From: Alphaproteobacteria bacterium
Lineage (GTDB): Bacteria > Pseudomonadota > Alphaproteobacteria > Paracaedibacterales > VGCI01
Length of the DNA stretch: 64,000 nt
Assembly: GCA_019746225.1 (NCBI GenBank)
Contig: JAIESE010000015.1
Span: 1-64,000 of the forward strand
Direction: 5' to 3'
Shown piece after piece: positions 9,272 through 18,212 of the stretch; within the stretch, counting starts at the first letter, position 1, and each line of letters opens with the position of its first letter. The notes beneath the pieces were generated by a model. The model was given only the letters and a program-made list of their open reading frames with translations. It was not told the DNA's origin and did no database searches. Position numbers and translations under genes: made by a program.

Positions 9272-9326
9272 GGGCAAAGTTTTTACGTCACCCCTGAGGC
9301 AAATCATAATGCACGTACGTGTACTT

Positions 9327-9385
9327 TACCTCTCCCCTTGTGGGAGAGGTCGACTCTGAACGAAGTGAAGAGGCGGGTGAGGGGG
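9327..9385 (+). repeat. Two-hairpin interspersed repeat, copy 1 (forward)
   Basis: Starts with hairpin CCTCTCCC-CTTGT-GGGAGAGG, continues with TCG and a variable segment whose ends CTCT/AGAG can pair, and ends GGGTGAGGGG. It is followed 54 bases on by an inverted copy. The pair fills the gap between tyrS and ctrA (9272-9562), in which I see no gene. Confidence 0.85.
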
Positions 9386-9439
9386 ATGATTCAGAAAATG
9401 AGTATCAACATCATAGAATGGAACGTTGTGGATACATCA

Positions 9440-9505
9440 CCCCTCACCCGCTCCACGCCTTGACTACGTCACGGCGTGTCACGACCTCTCCCACAAGGGG
9501 AGAGG
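9440..9505 (-). repeat. Two-hairpin interspersed repeat, copy 2 (inverted)
   Basis: Read on the minus strand it has the same constant first hairpin and the GGGTGAGGGG tail, but its second hairpin is CACGCC/GGCGTG, different in sequence from copy 1 and still complementary. Confidence 0.85.
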
Positions 9506-9562
9506 CAATGAAACAGCCATTCATACTACATTAGAGAATATTAGTGAAGCAATCCAGATTTC

Positions 9563-10339
9563 CTACCCAAAACTAGGTGTCGATTTTCCAGTATCCCCTT
9601 GGGTTCCATTGATTCCGATTGACCCAATCACTGGGGCTGGTGTTTGTGCGGCTTTTTCTTCATCAGATAGCTCACGCAATACATACCCACGTCCCCAAAC
9701 GGTTTCTATGTAGTCTTCACCATTTAAGGCTTCAGCCAATTTACGACGCAGCTTACAAATAAATACATCAATAATTTTCAATTCAGGTTCGTCCATTCCT
9801 CCGTAGAGGTGGTTCAAGAACATTTCCTTCGTAAGGGTCGTCCCTTTACGCAAAGAAAGAAGCTCAACGATCGCATATTCCTTACCGGTCAAATGAAGCG
9901 GCTTACCATCAACACTGGCGGTGCGGTGTTGCAAGTTTACGCTCAAACGACCGGTGCGAATAATAGATTCAGAGTGGCCACGAGACCGGCGGATAATGGC
10001 GTGGATGCGTGCCAACAGCTCGGTCTTATTGAATGGCTTTGTCAAATAATCATCAGCTCCGAAGCCAAGGCCGCGGACCTTATCATCAATTTCACCCAAT
10101 CCTGAAAGGATCAGAATTGGCGTTTTAATTTGGGCTGCCCGTAAGCGGCGCAAGACTTCATACCCATCCATATCGGGTAGAATCAAATCAAGTATAATTA
10201 AGTCATATTCATAGAGCTTACCAATTTCCAAGCCATCTTCCCCAAGATCTGTTGTATCACAAACAAATCCTTCAGAACGGAGCATGCTTTGTAGTGTTTT
10301 GGCTGTTGCGGAATCGTCTTCAATTAATAGTACTCTCAT
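9563..10339 (-). CDS. ctrA: CtrA-type cell-cycle response regulator
   Basis: OmpR/PhoB-class regulator that in alphaproteobacteria controls replication initiation, division and envelope genes after phosphorylation through the CckA-ChpT relay. The receiver keeps Glu7-Asp8-Asp9, phospho-acceptor Asp51, Ser79 and Lys101. The winged-helix domain (about 128-230) ends with the highly conserved [14 protein letters not shown]. The ATG at 10339 follows GGAGG at normal spacing; the in-frame TTG upstream overlaps that site and is rejected, giving 258 residues with Asp51 at the classical position. After about residue 235 there is an Ala/Pro/Gly tail ending SFG rather than the terminal AA used for ClpXP degradation in Caulobacter. 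A near-consensus CtrA box lies about 90 bases upstream. Confidence 0.95.
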   Translation of the reverse strand: MRVLLIEDDSATAKTLQSMLRSEGFVCDTTDLGEDGLEIGKLYEYDLIILDLILPDMDGYEVLRRLRAAQIKTPILILSGLGEIDDKVRGLGFGADDYLTKPFNKTELLARIHAIIRRSRGHSESIIRTGRLSVNLQHRTASVDGKPLHLTGKEYAIVELLSLRKGTTLTKEMFLNHLYGGMDEPELKIIDVFICKLRRKLAEALNGEDYIETVWGRGYVLRELSDEEKAAQTPAPVIGSIGINGTQGDTGKSTPSFG

Positions 10340-10430
10340 CAAAACCTCCAAATAATTAAACTGCTAAGATGATCGTAACAAATAATTTTTAATATAACTA
10401 ATAGAATATTTTTATTTTTTTAGACATATT

Positions 10431-10445
10431 TTAACGATTTGTTTA
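10431..10445. promoter_or_regulatory. Candidate CtrA box upstream of ctrA
   Basis: TTAA-(7 nt)-TTTA, one mismatch from the CtrA site TTAA-N7-TTAA, lies in the AT-rich gap upstream of the ctrA start (10340-10559). Autoregulation of ctrA is known in Caulobacter; its presence here is inference from the motif and position. Confidence 0.4.
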
Positions 10446-10559
10446 CTATTGTTGTGATTTGACTTTGAAGAAATGTTTATCCTTTGCACCGGCTGGCCTT
10501 GAAACATTGTATATATACATATCGCAAGTACGAAATTTAAGAAATTAGACTGTGGGGCC

Positions 10560-13500
10560 TCAATCCAAATCCGCCAGCAACGTGGCATTGCCCCCGGCGG
10601 CGGTTGTATCTTGGGTAAAGGATCGCTCTACGGTGAAGCGCTGCAAATAGTTCGGACCGCCGGCTTTGGGGCCTGTGCCGGAAAGTCCTTCGCCACCAAA
10701 AGGTTGAACGCCTACAACAGCACCAATCATACTGCGATTGATATAAAGGTTCCCTACGCGAGCTCTCTTTCGAACGCGGTCGATGGTCTCATCAATCCTG
10801 CTATGTACACCCAGCGTCAGACCGTAGCCTGTAGCATTTATCTGATTGATGACTTTGTCCAAATCTTGTGCCTTAAAGCGAACCACGTGCAATATCGGGC
10901 CAAAAACCTCTTCTGTCATTTGTGTGGCAGAAGACAACTCCCAAGCCTGAGGAGCAAAATAACTTCCCTGGTTATGGGACTCATTTAAGGCAACTCGACA
11001 AATCAATTGCGCTGTATCTTTCAAACTCTTCTCATAGGTTTGCAATTGTTTGCAAGCATCATGATCAATCACGGGCCCAACATCCGTCGATAAGAGATGA
11101 GGATTGCCTACAGCCAATTCTTCCATGGCCCCTTTCAGCATAGCCAAAAGATTGTCGGCAATCTCTTCTTGTACGAAGACCATGCGCAAGGCGGAACACC
11201 TTTGCCCGGCACTTTGGAAAGACGAGACAATCACATCTTGGATCACTTGCTCCGGAAGGGCGGATGAATCCACAATCATGGCATTCATCCCCCCCGTTTC
11301 CGCAATTAGCGGCACAATGGGGGAATTCTCCCTTGAAAGGAGGGTTTGGGCGATACCCTTTGCAACACCCGTGGAGCCTGTGAAGGCAACACCCGCTGTG
11401 TGAGAATCCCGTGTCAGCTTATCCCCAAGAAGGCTGCCCTTGCCGGGTAAGAAATGCAATACATCCCCTGGAATTCCCGCTTCATGAGCGAGCTGAATAG
11501 CGCGGTAGGCAACCAAAGGGGTTTGATGGGCAGGTTTTGCAATGACACAGTTTCCAGCGGCCAAAGCGGCTGTGACTTGTCCGATAAAGATAGCTAGAGG
11601 AAAATTCCAAGGACTGATACACACGATGACGCCACGCCCCTGAAGGCTTAATTGGTTCAGCTCCCCCGTGGGGCCTGGAAAATTCATAGGGACACTCATG
11701 AGACGTCGAGCCTCCGAAGCATAGTATCGGCAAAAGTCGACCGCTTCCCGAACTTCTGACAGCGCATCAGGAAGCGTCTTCCCCCCCTCATAGACCAATA
11801 ATGTCATCAGCTCTTCTTGATGGTTCTCCAGGAGAGTTGCAAGGCGTTCCAAATAGTGGGCTCGGATTTCAACATCCGTGCCACTCCAGCTTTCAAACGC
11901 GCTATTCGCGCTGTGCATGGCTTTCTCAACATGTTCGGGTGTCGCATTCAAAACTTGCCCAATCATTTGATCATTATCAGAAGGATTCACCAATAAAACG
12001 GTTTCTCCCTGACGAACATTTTTCCCCGCTATAATGGGACATGCAGACCAAGGAGCCCCTTTGGGCATAGCGAGCCTCGTTGCTTCCATCTTTTGTGTCA
12101 AGTCATGGATACCTTCAACGTCATGAAGATCTATGCCATAAGAATTCTGCCGCTGAGGGCGGAAAAGATCTTGTGGTAAAGGAATCTTGGGGTGCGCAAT
12201 CGGCACGGCGACGCGTGCTTGTGCAATCGGATCTGCAATCAAAGCCTCTATCGAGACCAAAGGATCATATATCTTATGAACAAACGATGTGTTTGCGCCA
12301 TTCTCAAGCAATCGTCGCACCAAATAGGGCAACAGATCCCGATATTCCCCAACAGGCGCATAGATACGACAAGGTACATTGAAATTCTTATTTTTCACGA
12401 CTTGCTCATGAAGAGCCTCGCCCATACCGTGAAGTCGCTGAAGCTCAAATTCCTTAGTTTCGCCTGCCATCTCCAAAAGCATTGCAACTGTTTGGGCATT
12501 ATGAGTGGCAAATTGAGGATACACAGCCTCACTTTGAGCAAACATTTTTTGAGCACATACCTGATAACACACATCCGTAAAGACTTTTCGGGTGAAAACG
12601 GAATATCCCTTTAAACCCCGTTCTTGGGTGCGTTTGATTTCTGAATCCCAGTAGGCTCCCTTAACAAGGCGAATACACAAACGCCGGTCATCCCGCTTAG
12701 CCATCTGAATAAGATCATCGATCAGCAGAGGCGCCCGCTTTTGATAGGCTTGAACGGCAACCCCAAACCCATTCCAACCTTCCAGGTCCACATGAGCAGA
12801 AATATATTGAATGATGTCCATAGAAATATCTAAACGTTCAGACTCTTCTGCATCAATGGTAAGGCCAATGCCCTTCTCTTTCGCCAGAAGAGCCAACTGC
12901 AAAACCAAAGGCCTTAATTCATCGAGAATACGTTGCCTTTTGGCTAACTCATAGCGGGGGTGAAGGGCGGATAACTTCACGGAAATGCTGGGTTGGGAAA
13001 ATATATCTCCTTTTGTTACCATTTTGCCAATTGATTCAATGGCTTGCGCATAGGACTGATAGTAACGCTTAGCGTCTTCCTTTGTACAAGCAGCTTCCCC
13101 TAACATATCGTAAGAATGTCGATAACCTTGACGTTCAGCCGATTTAGCGCGCTGCATGGCCTCACCAATGCTCTCCCCCATGACAAACTGTCGTCCCAAG
13201 ATTTTCATGGCTTGAGCAATGCTTTGACGAATGACAGGCTCACTAATCCTTCGGGTCAATCCCCCCACCACTTCGAGAAAACCCTTTTTCTCCAAACCCC
13301 AATTCATCAAATGATCAGCGGTTGATAAGCCAAAATTAGTGAGTCTTGCAAAAAGGGTGTCCGCAACGCTGACACCCTGATCAGGTTGACCTCCCCATTT
13401 GACGGACCCAATTTTATCCCGAATCAACCGTGTTTTTGTTTGCGTGTCAGGGACCCGCAACAAGGCCTCAGCCAAACACATTAACACGATACCTTCTTGG

Positions 13501-13778
13501 CTATTCAAATGGTAGGTTTGGAGGAAATTCTCAATACTAAAACGATCCTGTTTCTTGGCCCTTACGGCCTCCACAAGACTATGCGCCAGATCATAAATTC
13601 GCCTCGATTGTTCAGGAGTCTGTTGAATCTGGTCGAGAAGCAACATAACAACTTCCGCCTCATCTTTTCGATAAAAGTCGTTGAACTTTGAAACAGGGCC
13701 GAAATCGTTAAGATCAGAAGAAGGAGGATTTGAAATCTCTTCCTTGGGATGTGACTTCTTCTTCAACTTTGGTTTCAT
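10560..13778 (-). CDS. putA: Bifunctional proline dehydrogenase / glutamate semialdehyde dehydrogenase
   Basis: Oxidises proline to glutamate in two steps, giving electrons to the quinone pool (FAD domain) and NAD+ (aldehyde dehydrogenase domain). The N-terminal half has the PRODH signs SVKLSALHPRYE, RLVKGAYWD and FATHNAQT; the second half has ISPWNFPLAIF, the general base Glu827 in AETGGMNAM and the nucleophile Cys861 in SAGQRCSALR, then EEVFGPILHV. With the ATG at 13778, chosen because GGAGAA precedes it, the protein has 1072 residues, the short two-domain form without an N-terminal ribbon-helix-helix repressor domain. It is flanked by ctrA and rsmA with clear gaps, so it is probably its own transcript. 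Confidence 0.96.
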   Translation of the reverse strand: MKPKLKKKSHPKEEISNPPSSDLNDFGPVSKFNDFYRKDEAEVVMLLLDQIQQTPEQSRRIYDLAHSLVEAVRAKKQDRFSIENFLQTYHLNSQEGIVLMCLAEALLRVPDTQTKTRLIRDKIGSVKWGGQPDQGVSVADTLFARLTNFGLSTADHLMNWGLEKKGFLEVVGGLTRRISEPVIRQSIAQAMKILGRQFVMGESIGEAMQRAKSAERQGYRHSYDMLGEAACTKEDAKRYYQSYAQAIESIGKMVTKGDIFSQPSISVKLSALHPRYELAKRQRILDELRPLVLQLALLAKEKGIGLTIDAEESERLDISMDIIQYISAHVDLEGWNGFGVAVQAYQKRAPLLIDDLIQMAKRDDRRLCIRLVKGAYWDSEIKRTQERGLKGYSVFTRKVFTDVCYQVCAQKMFAQSEAVYPQFATHNAQTVAMLLEMAGETKEFELQRLHGMGEALHEQVVKNKNFNVPCRIYAPVGEYRDLLPYLVRRLLENGANTSFVHKIYDPLVSIEALIADPIAQARVAVPIAHPKIPLPQDLFRPQRQNSYGIDLHDVEGIHDLTQKMEATRLAMPKGAPWSACPIIAGKNVRQGETVLLVNPSDNDQMIGQVLNATPEHVEKAMHSANSAFESWSGTDVEIRAHYLERLATLLENHQEELMTLLVYEGGKTLPDALSEVREAVDFCRYYASEARRLMSVPMNFPGPTGELNQLSLQGRGVIVCISPWNFPLAIFIGQVTAALAAGNCVIAKPAHQTPLVAYRAIQLAHEAGIPGDVLHFLPGKGSLLGDKLTRDSHTAGVAFTGSTGVAKGIAQTLLSRENSPIVPLIAETGGMNAMIVDSSALPEQVIQDVIVSSFQSAGQRCSALRMVFVQEEIADNLLAMLKGAMEELAVGNPHLLSTDVGPVIDHDACKQLQTYEKSLKDTAQLICRVALNESHNQGSYFAPQAWELSSATQMTEEVFGPILHVVRFKAQDLDKVINQINATGYGLTLGVHSRIDETIDRVRKRARVGNLYINRSMIGAVVGVQPFGGEGLSGTGPKAGGPNYLQRFTVERSFTQDTTAAGGNATLLADLD

Positions 13779-13940
13779 GCCATATTCTCCAGCGATCAAG
13801 TTCAATTCAAAGCTTTAACAAGTTTTATCATGGTACCCAATATGTTTTTATGAGTTTGAAGCTTTTATAATAAATTTTTGGTAAACAAAAGCCAATCCCA
13901 AAAAAAAGAAGGATCAAATTAATCCTGCAGCCGTTCGAGA

Positions 13941-14765
13941 CTATAGATTCTTCGCCAGAAGCACAAAGTCACCAACAGTCAGCTCTTCGGCTCTGGCGCA
14001 AGGATTAAGCCCTAATTCGGTGAGTCTATCTTCCGAAAACAAGGGCTTCAGGCTGGAGCGAATCATCTTTCGCCGCTGGCCAAAAGCGTGTTGGGTCATC
14101 TTCTCCATAATTGGAAAAAGAGCTTTATCTGAGGCATCCATGACTTTTGGGAAGAGTTGCACGACGCTGGAGGTAACTTTGGGCGCCGGCGTAAATGCTT
14201 TTGGGGAAAGATCAAACAACCGTTTTACCTCACATAACCACTGGATCAAAATCGACAACCGCCCATAAGCTTTTGTCCGCGGTTTGGCAATCAAGCGTAA
14301 CGCGACTTCTTTTTGAAACATCAATGTCATAGACGAAATGCGATCCAGATTTGAAAGCCACTGGATCAGAAGGGCCGTACCAATATTGTAAGGCAAGTTG
14401 GCCACAATTTTAATGTCCCCGTTTGGAATGGCAGATTGAGGGGCCAGTTTGAGAGCATCCCCCTCAATAACATGAAGCTTATTTGGAAATGCTTTTAGAA
14501 TATCGGCCAATATTTCTAAACAGCGATGGTCCCGTTCAATGGCAACAACTCCCGCTCCTGCCTCCAACAAGGCCCGCGTTAGGCCCCCTGGACCAGGACC
14601 TATCTCAAACACTGTCGTTCCCTCGAATGGACCCGCAGCCTTTGCGATCCGACGTGTTACATCCATATTGAGGAGGAAGTTTTGCCCTAGGCTCTTTTTC
14701 GCCAAGAGACCATGTTTGTCAATTACTTCACGTAAGGAAGGGAGTGTATTCTTGATGTCACCCAA
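13941..14765 (-). CDS. rsmA: 16S rRNA dimethyladenosine transferase
   Basis: Dimethylates two adjacent adenines near the 3' end of 16S rRNA (KsgA reaction) during small-subunit assembly. The SAM-binding loop FEIGPGPGG (53-61) and catalytic NLPYNI (123-128) are present, with the family N-terminus KKSLGQNFL. Length 274 is normal. No ATG exists at the conserved N-terminus: the only usable start is the TTG at 14765, with a GAGAGGGGG site just before it. It follows surA by 21 bases on the same strand, as in the conserved surA-(pdxA)-rsmA order, but pdxA is absent. Confidence 0.96.
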   Translation of the reverse strand: MGDIKNTLPSLREVIDKHGLLAKKSLGQNFLLNMDVTRRIAKAAGPFEGTTVFEIGPGPGGLTRALLEAGAGVVAIERDHRCLEILADILKAFPNKLHVIEGDALKLAPQSAIPNGDIKIVANLPYNIGTALLIQWLSNLDRISSMTLMFQKEVALRLIAKPRTKAYGRLSILIQWLCEVKRLFDLSPKAFTPAPKVTSSVVQLFPKVMDASDKALFPIMEKMTQHAFGQRRKMIRSSLKPLFSEDRLTELGLNPCARAEELTVGDFVLLAKNL

Positions 14766-14786
14766 AAAAGACCCCCTCTCTTGGAA

Positions 14787-15773
14787 TTAGCTACTTTTTG
14801 AACTGTTGGCTTGTGCTGATTCTGCTTTCCACTCAATAAAAGCCACACTCTTCAATTTTGCCATTTCTTGAGTAGCACGCTTCCCTAGCTTTTGTTGTTC
14901 AACAACACTGGAAGCCATATCCCGCGTAAGTACTGGTGGAGGGGCAACCTTTGGCATCGTTTTTGAACATACCATCGTTAAAACAAGGCCTTCTGGCGTC
15001 ATGGTAGGCTGCATGCATGTCCCTGTTTTTGTCTTATGGACCATGGCTTTTAAAGGGCCTGGTAATTGCCCTAGCTTAACGATCTGATTTGCTTGAACTT
15101 TGGCCCCAAAACCTTTGGCCGCATTGAGGAATGCAGGGCATCCCTTTGCCTGGTGGGTTTCTTCTATTTTTGGCCCCAAAAGCATCATGACTGCTTCCGG
15201 TGTTTCGGGAGTCACATCAAAGACTGCCTGGCACAAAGTAATGTCCATAAGTTCTGGAGAAGGCTCTTCTACTTTCACTTCCTTGGCCTTAGACAAGGCT
15301 GTGTCTATTTCTACATCCGCAATATGAACTAAGGGGCCATACATTTCCCGTATGTAGCGTCCCCAAGAAATTTGTGCTCTGAGTCGAGTCATCATAGTCT
15401 GTTTAGAAATTCCATTAGATTTAAGCATCTTCACCATGGCATCCAAAGACATTTTATTGTCACTCGCGAGACTTTCCAAAGTCTTCTCGACCTCAGCATC
15501 ACTGATGACAATTTTCTTCGCCTTTGCCGCCTGTAGCTGAAGACACTCATTTACCATTTCTTCAATTACTTGTTTGCGCACTTCATCAGGAACAGGATCA
15601 TTAGTAGGCCGGCCCGCACCAAGATTTACCAATCGAATCCGCTGTTCAACATCAGCAGCTGTAATAGCGTCCTTATTGACAACAACAATAATACGCGTAT
15701 CTAACGCTGCATCAAGTGGACAGGCCATGAATGCCATCCCTGTCACAAACAAAATTATACGTAGAAATCTCAT
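14787..15773 (-). CDS. surA: SurA-like periplasmic chaperone / PPIase
   Basis: Likely periplasmic chaperone for outer-membrane proteins. A signal peptide (about 1-22, ending DAA) is followed by a SurA N-terminal domain starting RIIVVVNKDAITAADVEQR, with the conserved pattern VIEEMVNECLQLQAAK. The part expected to be a parvulin isomerase domain (about 160-270) keeps only scattered similarity, such as KLGQLPGPLKAMV and EGLVLTMVCSK, and lacks the usual Phe-Ser and GGDLG segments, so it is probably a chaperone without isomerase activity. It is upstream of rsmA and divergent from lptF; AGGAT precedes the ATG. Confidence 0.8.
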   Translation of the reverse strand: MRFLRIILFVTGMAFMACPLDAALDTRIIVVVNKDAITAADVEQRIRLVNLGAGRPTNDPVPDEVRKQVIEEMVNECLQLQAAKAKKIVISDAEVEKTLESLASDNKMSLDAMVKMLKSNGISKQTMMTRLRAQISWGRYIREMYGPLVHIADVEIDTALSKAKEVKVEEPSPELMDITLCQAVFDVTPETPEAVMMLLGPKIEETHQAKGCPAFLNAAKGFGAKVQANQIVKLGQLPGPLKAMVHKTKTGTCMQPTMTPEGLVLTMVCSKTMPKVAPPPVLTRDMASSVVEQQKLGKRATQEMAKLKSVAFIEWKAESAQANSSKSS

Positions 15774-15951
15774 CTTTTACGATCCTTTAAGTTAATCACA
15801 CCTAAACCTATTGGCCATTGCCTTTGATCATTGTTTTATAGTAAACCTGAAGAAAGGTCTATAAATGTTTTTTAGTCGCTTGAATAATATATAAGTTGTC
15901 CCGTGCTCAGATGCTTGAAAATAGATGCTTAAACAAGGAAACTTTTTGTAA

Positions 15952-17112
15952 ATGAGTCTCGTTACACGCCATCTTCTTAAGTATCTTCTTACCAGCTTAT
16001 TTTTTCTGGCAGCCGTTTTAACCACTGGCGTTTGGCTAACACAGTCTTTACGCTTTGTTGAAATTATCGTCAACCAAAATGTATCCATTGGTGGATATTT
16101 TTCTTTTGTTGGGTTCTTAATTCCAGACTTACTCGCCATCGTATTGCCCATTTGTATTCTGATCAGCGTCTTATTTACGTACAATAAGCTTATTGCCGAT
16201 CATGAACTCAGCATATTCCGCACTTGTGGCTTAAGTAATTGGCGTTTGGCACGGCCGGCTCTTATCCTTGCTCTTCTTTTATCCTTTGTAGTGGCATTTA
16301 TCAACATATACCTGGTTCCAGTCTCTTTTCGTCATTTACGTGACATGGAATACGAACTTCGTAATGAGTTTTCTTCTAACTTCGTCCAAGATGGTATGTT
16401 TAATACCCTCAGAGGCGTTACAGTCTACGCACAAACCAGAGCCGTCAATGGCGACTTAGATGGTGTTTTTATTCATAGCATCGGACAAAGCGCAACGGTA
16501 TCACAACCCAAACGTGATCCTTTCACCATTGTTGCGAAGCACGGCACAATCGTTGAGAGGGAGGGAAAGAAGTCCCTCCTGATGCTTTTTGATGGAACCC
16601 GCCAGATCAAGGATCAAAAAACAGGAAATGTCAGTTTTTTTCATTTCAAGACCTTGAGCTATGACTTGGATCAGCTTGCAGCAAATATCCAAGAGCGAAT
16701 CATCAAACCCCATGAGCGCTCCCTAAAAGATCTCTTAACTCCCCCAGATGCAGACAATATATCTCCTACAACAAAAGCACAGCTTCGCTCAGAGGGTCAC
16801 CAACGCCTTGTTCCCCCCCTGCTTGTCCTCTTATTTACCCTGATTGGATTGTGTTCCCTTCTCCCCCAAGAGTTGAACCGTCGAGGACGGCAAAAGAAAA
16901 TCGCTTTTGCCATCGGGTTAGCTGCCTGCATTCATATCGGATTGATTTTTCTTATTAATCTCAATGGTCGTTGGCCGATAACGATTCCCCTTGCCTATCT
17001 ATCCGTTATCTTTATAGGCGTTATTTTACTTGTGATATTAGAGAAACAGAATTTACAAGCCTTGTGGCAGGAGTATACTCAAAACAGGAATGATTTGAGG
17101 GCCACCCAATGA
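15952..17112 (+). CDS. lptF: LPS export permease LptF
   Basis: Inner-membrane subunit of the LptB2FG ABC transporter that extracts LPS from the inner membrane. Three membrane helices lie in the first 125 residues, a periplasmic jelly-roll domain in the middle (about 130-270), and three more helices at the C-terminus, the YjgP/YjgQ family layout. The motif ELSIFRTCGLSNWRLARPAL after the second helix is the conserved coupling segment. Length 386 is normal. It overlaps lptG by four bases (ATGA), so the two are translationally coupled. The ATPase gene lptB is not in this window. Confidence 0.93.
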   Translation: MSLVTRHLLKYLLTSLFFLAAVLTTGVWLTQSLRFVEIIVNQNVSIGGYFSFVGFLIPDLLAIVLPICILISVLFTYNKLIADHELSIFRTCGLSNWRLARPALILALLLSFVVAFINIYLVPVSFRHLRDMEYELRNEFSSNFVQDGMFNTLRGVTVYAQTRAVNGDLDGVFIHSIGQSATVSQPKRDPFTIVAKHGTIVEREGKKSLLMLFDGTRQIKDQKTGNVSFFHFKTLSYDLDQLAANIQERIIKPHERSLKDLLTPPDADNISPTTKAQLRSEGHQRLVPPLLVLLFTLIGLCSLLPQELNRRGRQKKIAFAIGLAACIHIGLIFLINLNGRWPITIPLAYLSVIFIGVILLVILEKQNLQALWQEYTQNRNDLRATQ

Positions 17113-18209
17113 TCTATTTATTTTCAACACTCAACTTCTATTTTTGTCGGGTTCTACTGGTCTGGTTAGGGGCGTGCACAATTATCATAAGCACCCTCAT
17201 TTCGTTATTTGAAGGATCAGAGCTTATTCGTCGCTCTATAGGAAAGCCGAACATTGATCTTTCAATTATTTTTGAGATGATTATCTTAAAGCTACCAAAT
17301 CATTTTCAAATACTCCTCCCATTTATAGTTCTCATGTCGACAATGGTGGTCTTCTATCGATTGAATCATACCCAAGAAATTGTTGCTGCGCGAAGCTCTG
17401 GGTTATCTATATGGCAATTCTTATCTGGTCTTATGGTCTTTGTCTTAACCTTAGGATTCTTACAACTCGTCATTCTCAATCCCTTAAGCGCTGCCATGAG
17501 CAATCGCCTTGAGAACCTTGATGCTGCATACTTTTCTGGCGCAAGCAGTCGCATTGCCATCTCTGAAACAGGTTTGTGGCTTAGAGAAAGCACGACCAAC
17601 AGACAAACCATTATTCATACAGGATTTGTGCAACCCAATACAAAAACCTTTACCAATGTGACATTTCATAACTATCAACCCAATGGAACCTATGAAACTC
17701 GTATTGATGCCACCTCTGCTATTTTACAAAAAGGGCATTGGGAGCTGCGGGATGCTGTTATTTGGCAAGACAAGGAAGGCGCCTTTAAAAACTACCCGAT
17801 CATGAAGATTGCTACCCCCTTAACCATAGAGAAAATTCAAGATAGCAATACGTCACCTGAAACAATTTCCTTTTGGTCGTTGCCCAAATTTATTGATATT
17901 CTTGATAAATCAGGCTTATCAAGCATCAACTACCGGCTTTATTGGCATGGTCAAATCGCAAAACTGGGAATTATGATGGCCATGATATTGCTTGCTGCTG
18001 CCTTTGGAATACGCCCGATCCGACAAGGAGGCACCGTCTTATACATAACGATGGGAATCTGCAGTGGATTTGCACTCTACTTTTTGAATGATATCGTTTA
18101 TGCTTTGGGGCGAGGAGGTCAGATCCCAATTCTCCTGGCCGCCTGGGCGCCAACGCTGATCATGACACTTTTGAGCCTTGCACTCCTTCTCCACCTAGAA
18201 GATGGTTAA
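17109..18209 (+). CDS. lptG: LPS export permease LptG
   Basis: Second permease subunit of the LPS exporter, paralogous to LptF and with the same 3 helices - periplasmic domain - 3 helices plan in 366 residues. The segment TQEIVAARSSGLSIWQFLSG is the coupling-helix region that contacts the ATPase. It starts inside the lptF stop and is followed three bases later by lptD, so the whole export bridge from inner to outer membrane is encoded by one transcript. Confidence 0.93.
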   Translation: MIYLFSTLNFYFCRVLLVWLGACTIIISTLISLFEGSELIRRSIGKPNIDLSIIFEMIILKLPNHFQILLPFIVLMSTMVVFYRLNHTQEIVAARSSGLSIWQFLSGLMVFVLTLGFLQLVILNPLSAAMSNRLENLDAAYFSGASSRIAISETGLWLRESTTNRQTIIHTGFVQPNTKTFTNVTFHNYQPNGTYETRIDATSAILQKGHWELRDAVIWQDKEGAFKNYPIMKIATPLTIEKIQDSNTSPETISFWSLPKFIDILDKSGLSSINYRLYWHGQIAKLGIMMAMILLAAAFGIRPIRQGGTVLYITMGICSGFALYFLNDIVYALGRGGQIPILLAAWAPTLIMTLLSLALLLHLEDG

Positions 18210-18212
18210 AAA

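Noticed and set aside
9319..9713. Two short open frames over the repeat pair after tyrS
   Set aside because: They translate the repeat hairpins and part of the ctrA antisense strand; no coding signs.
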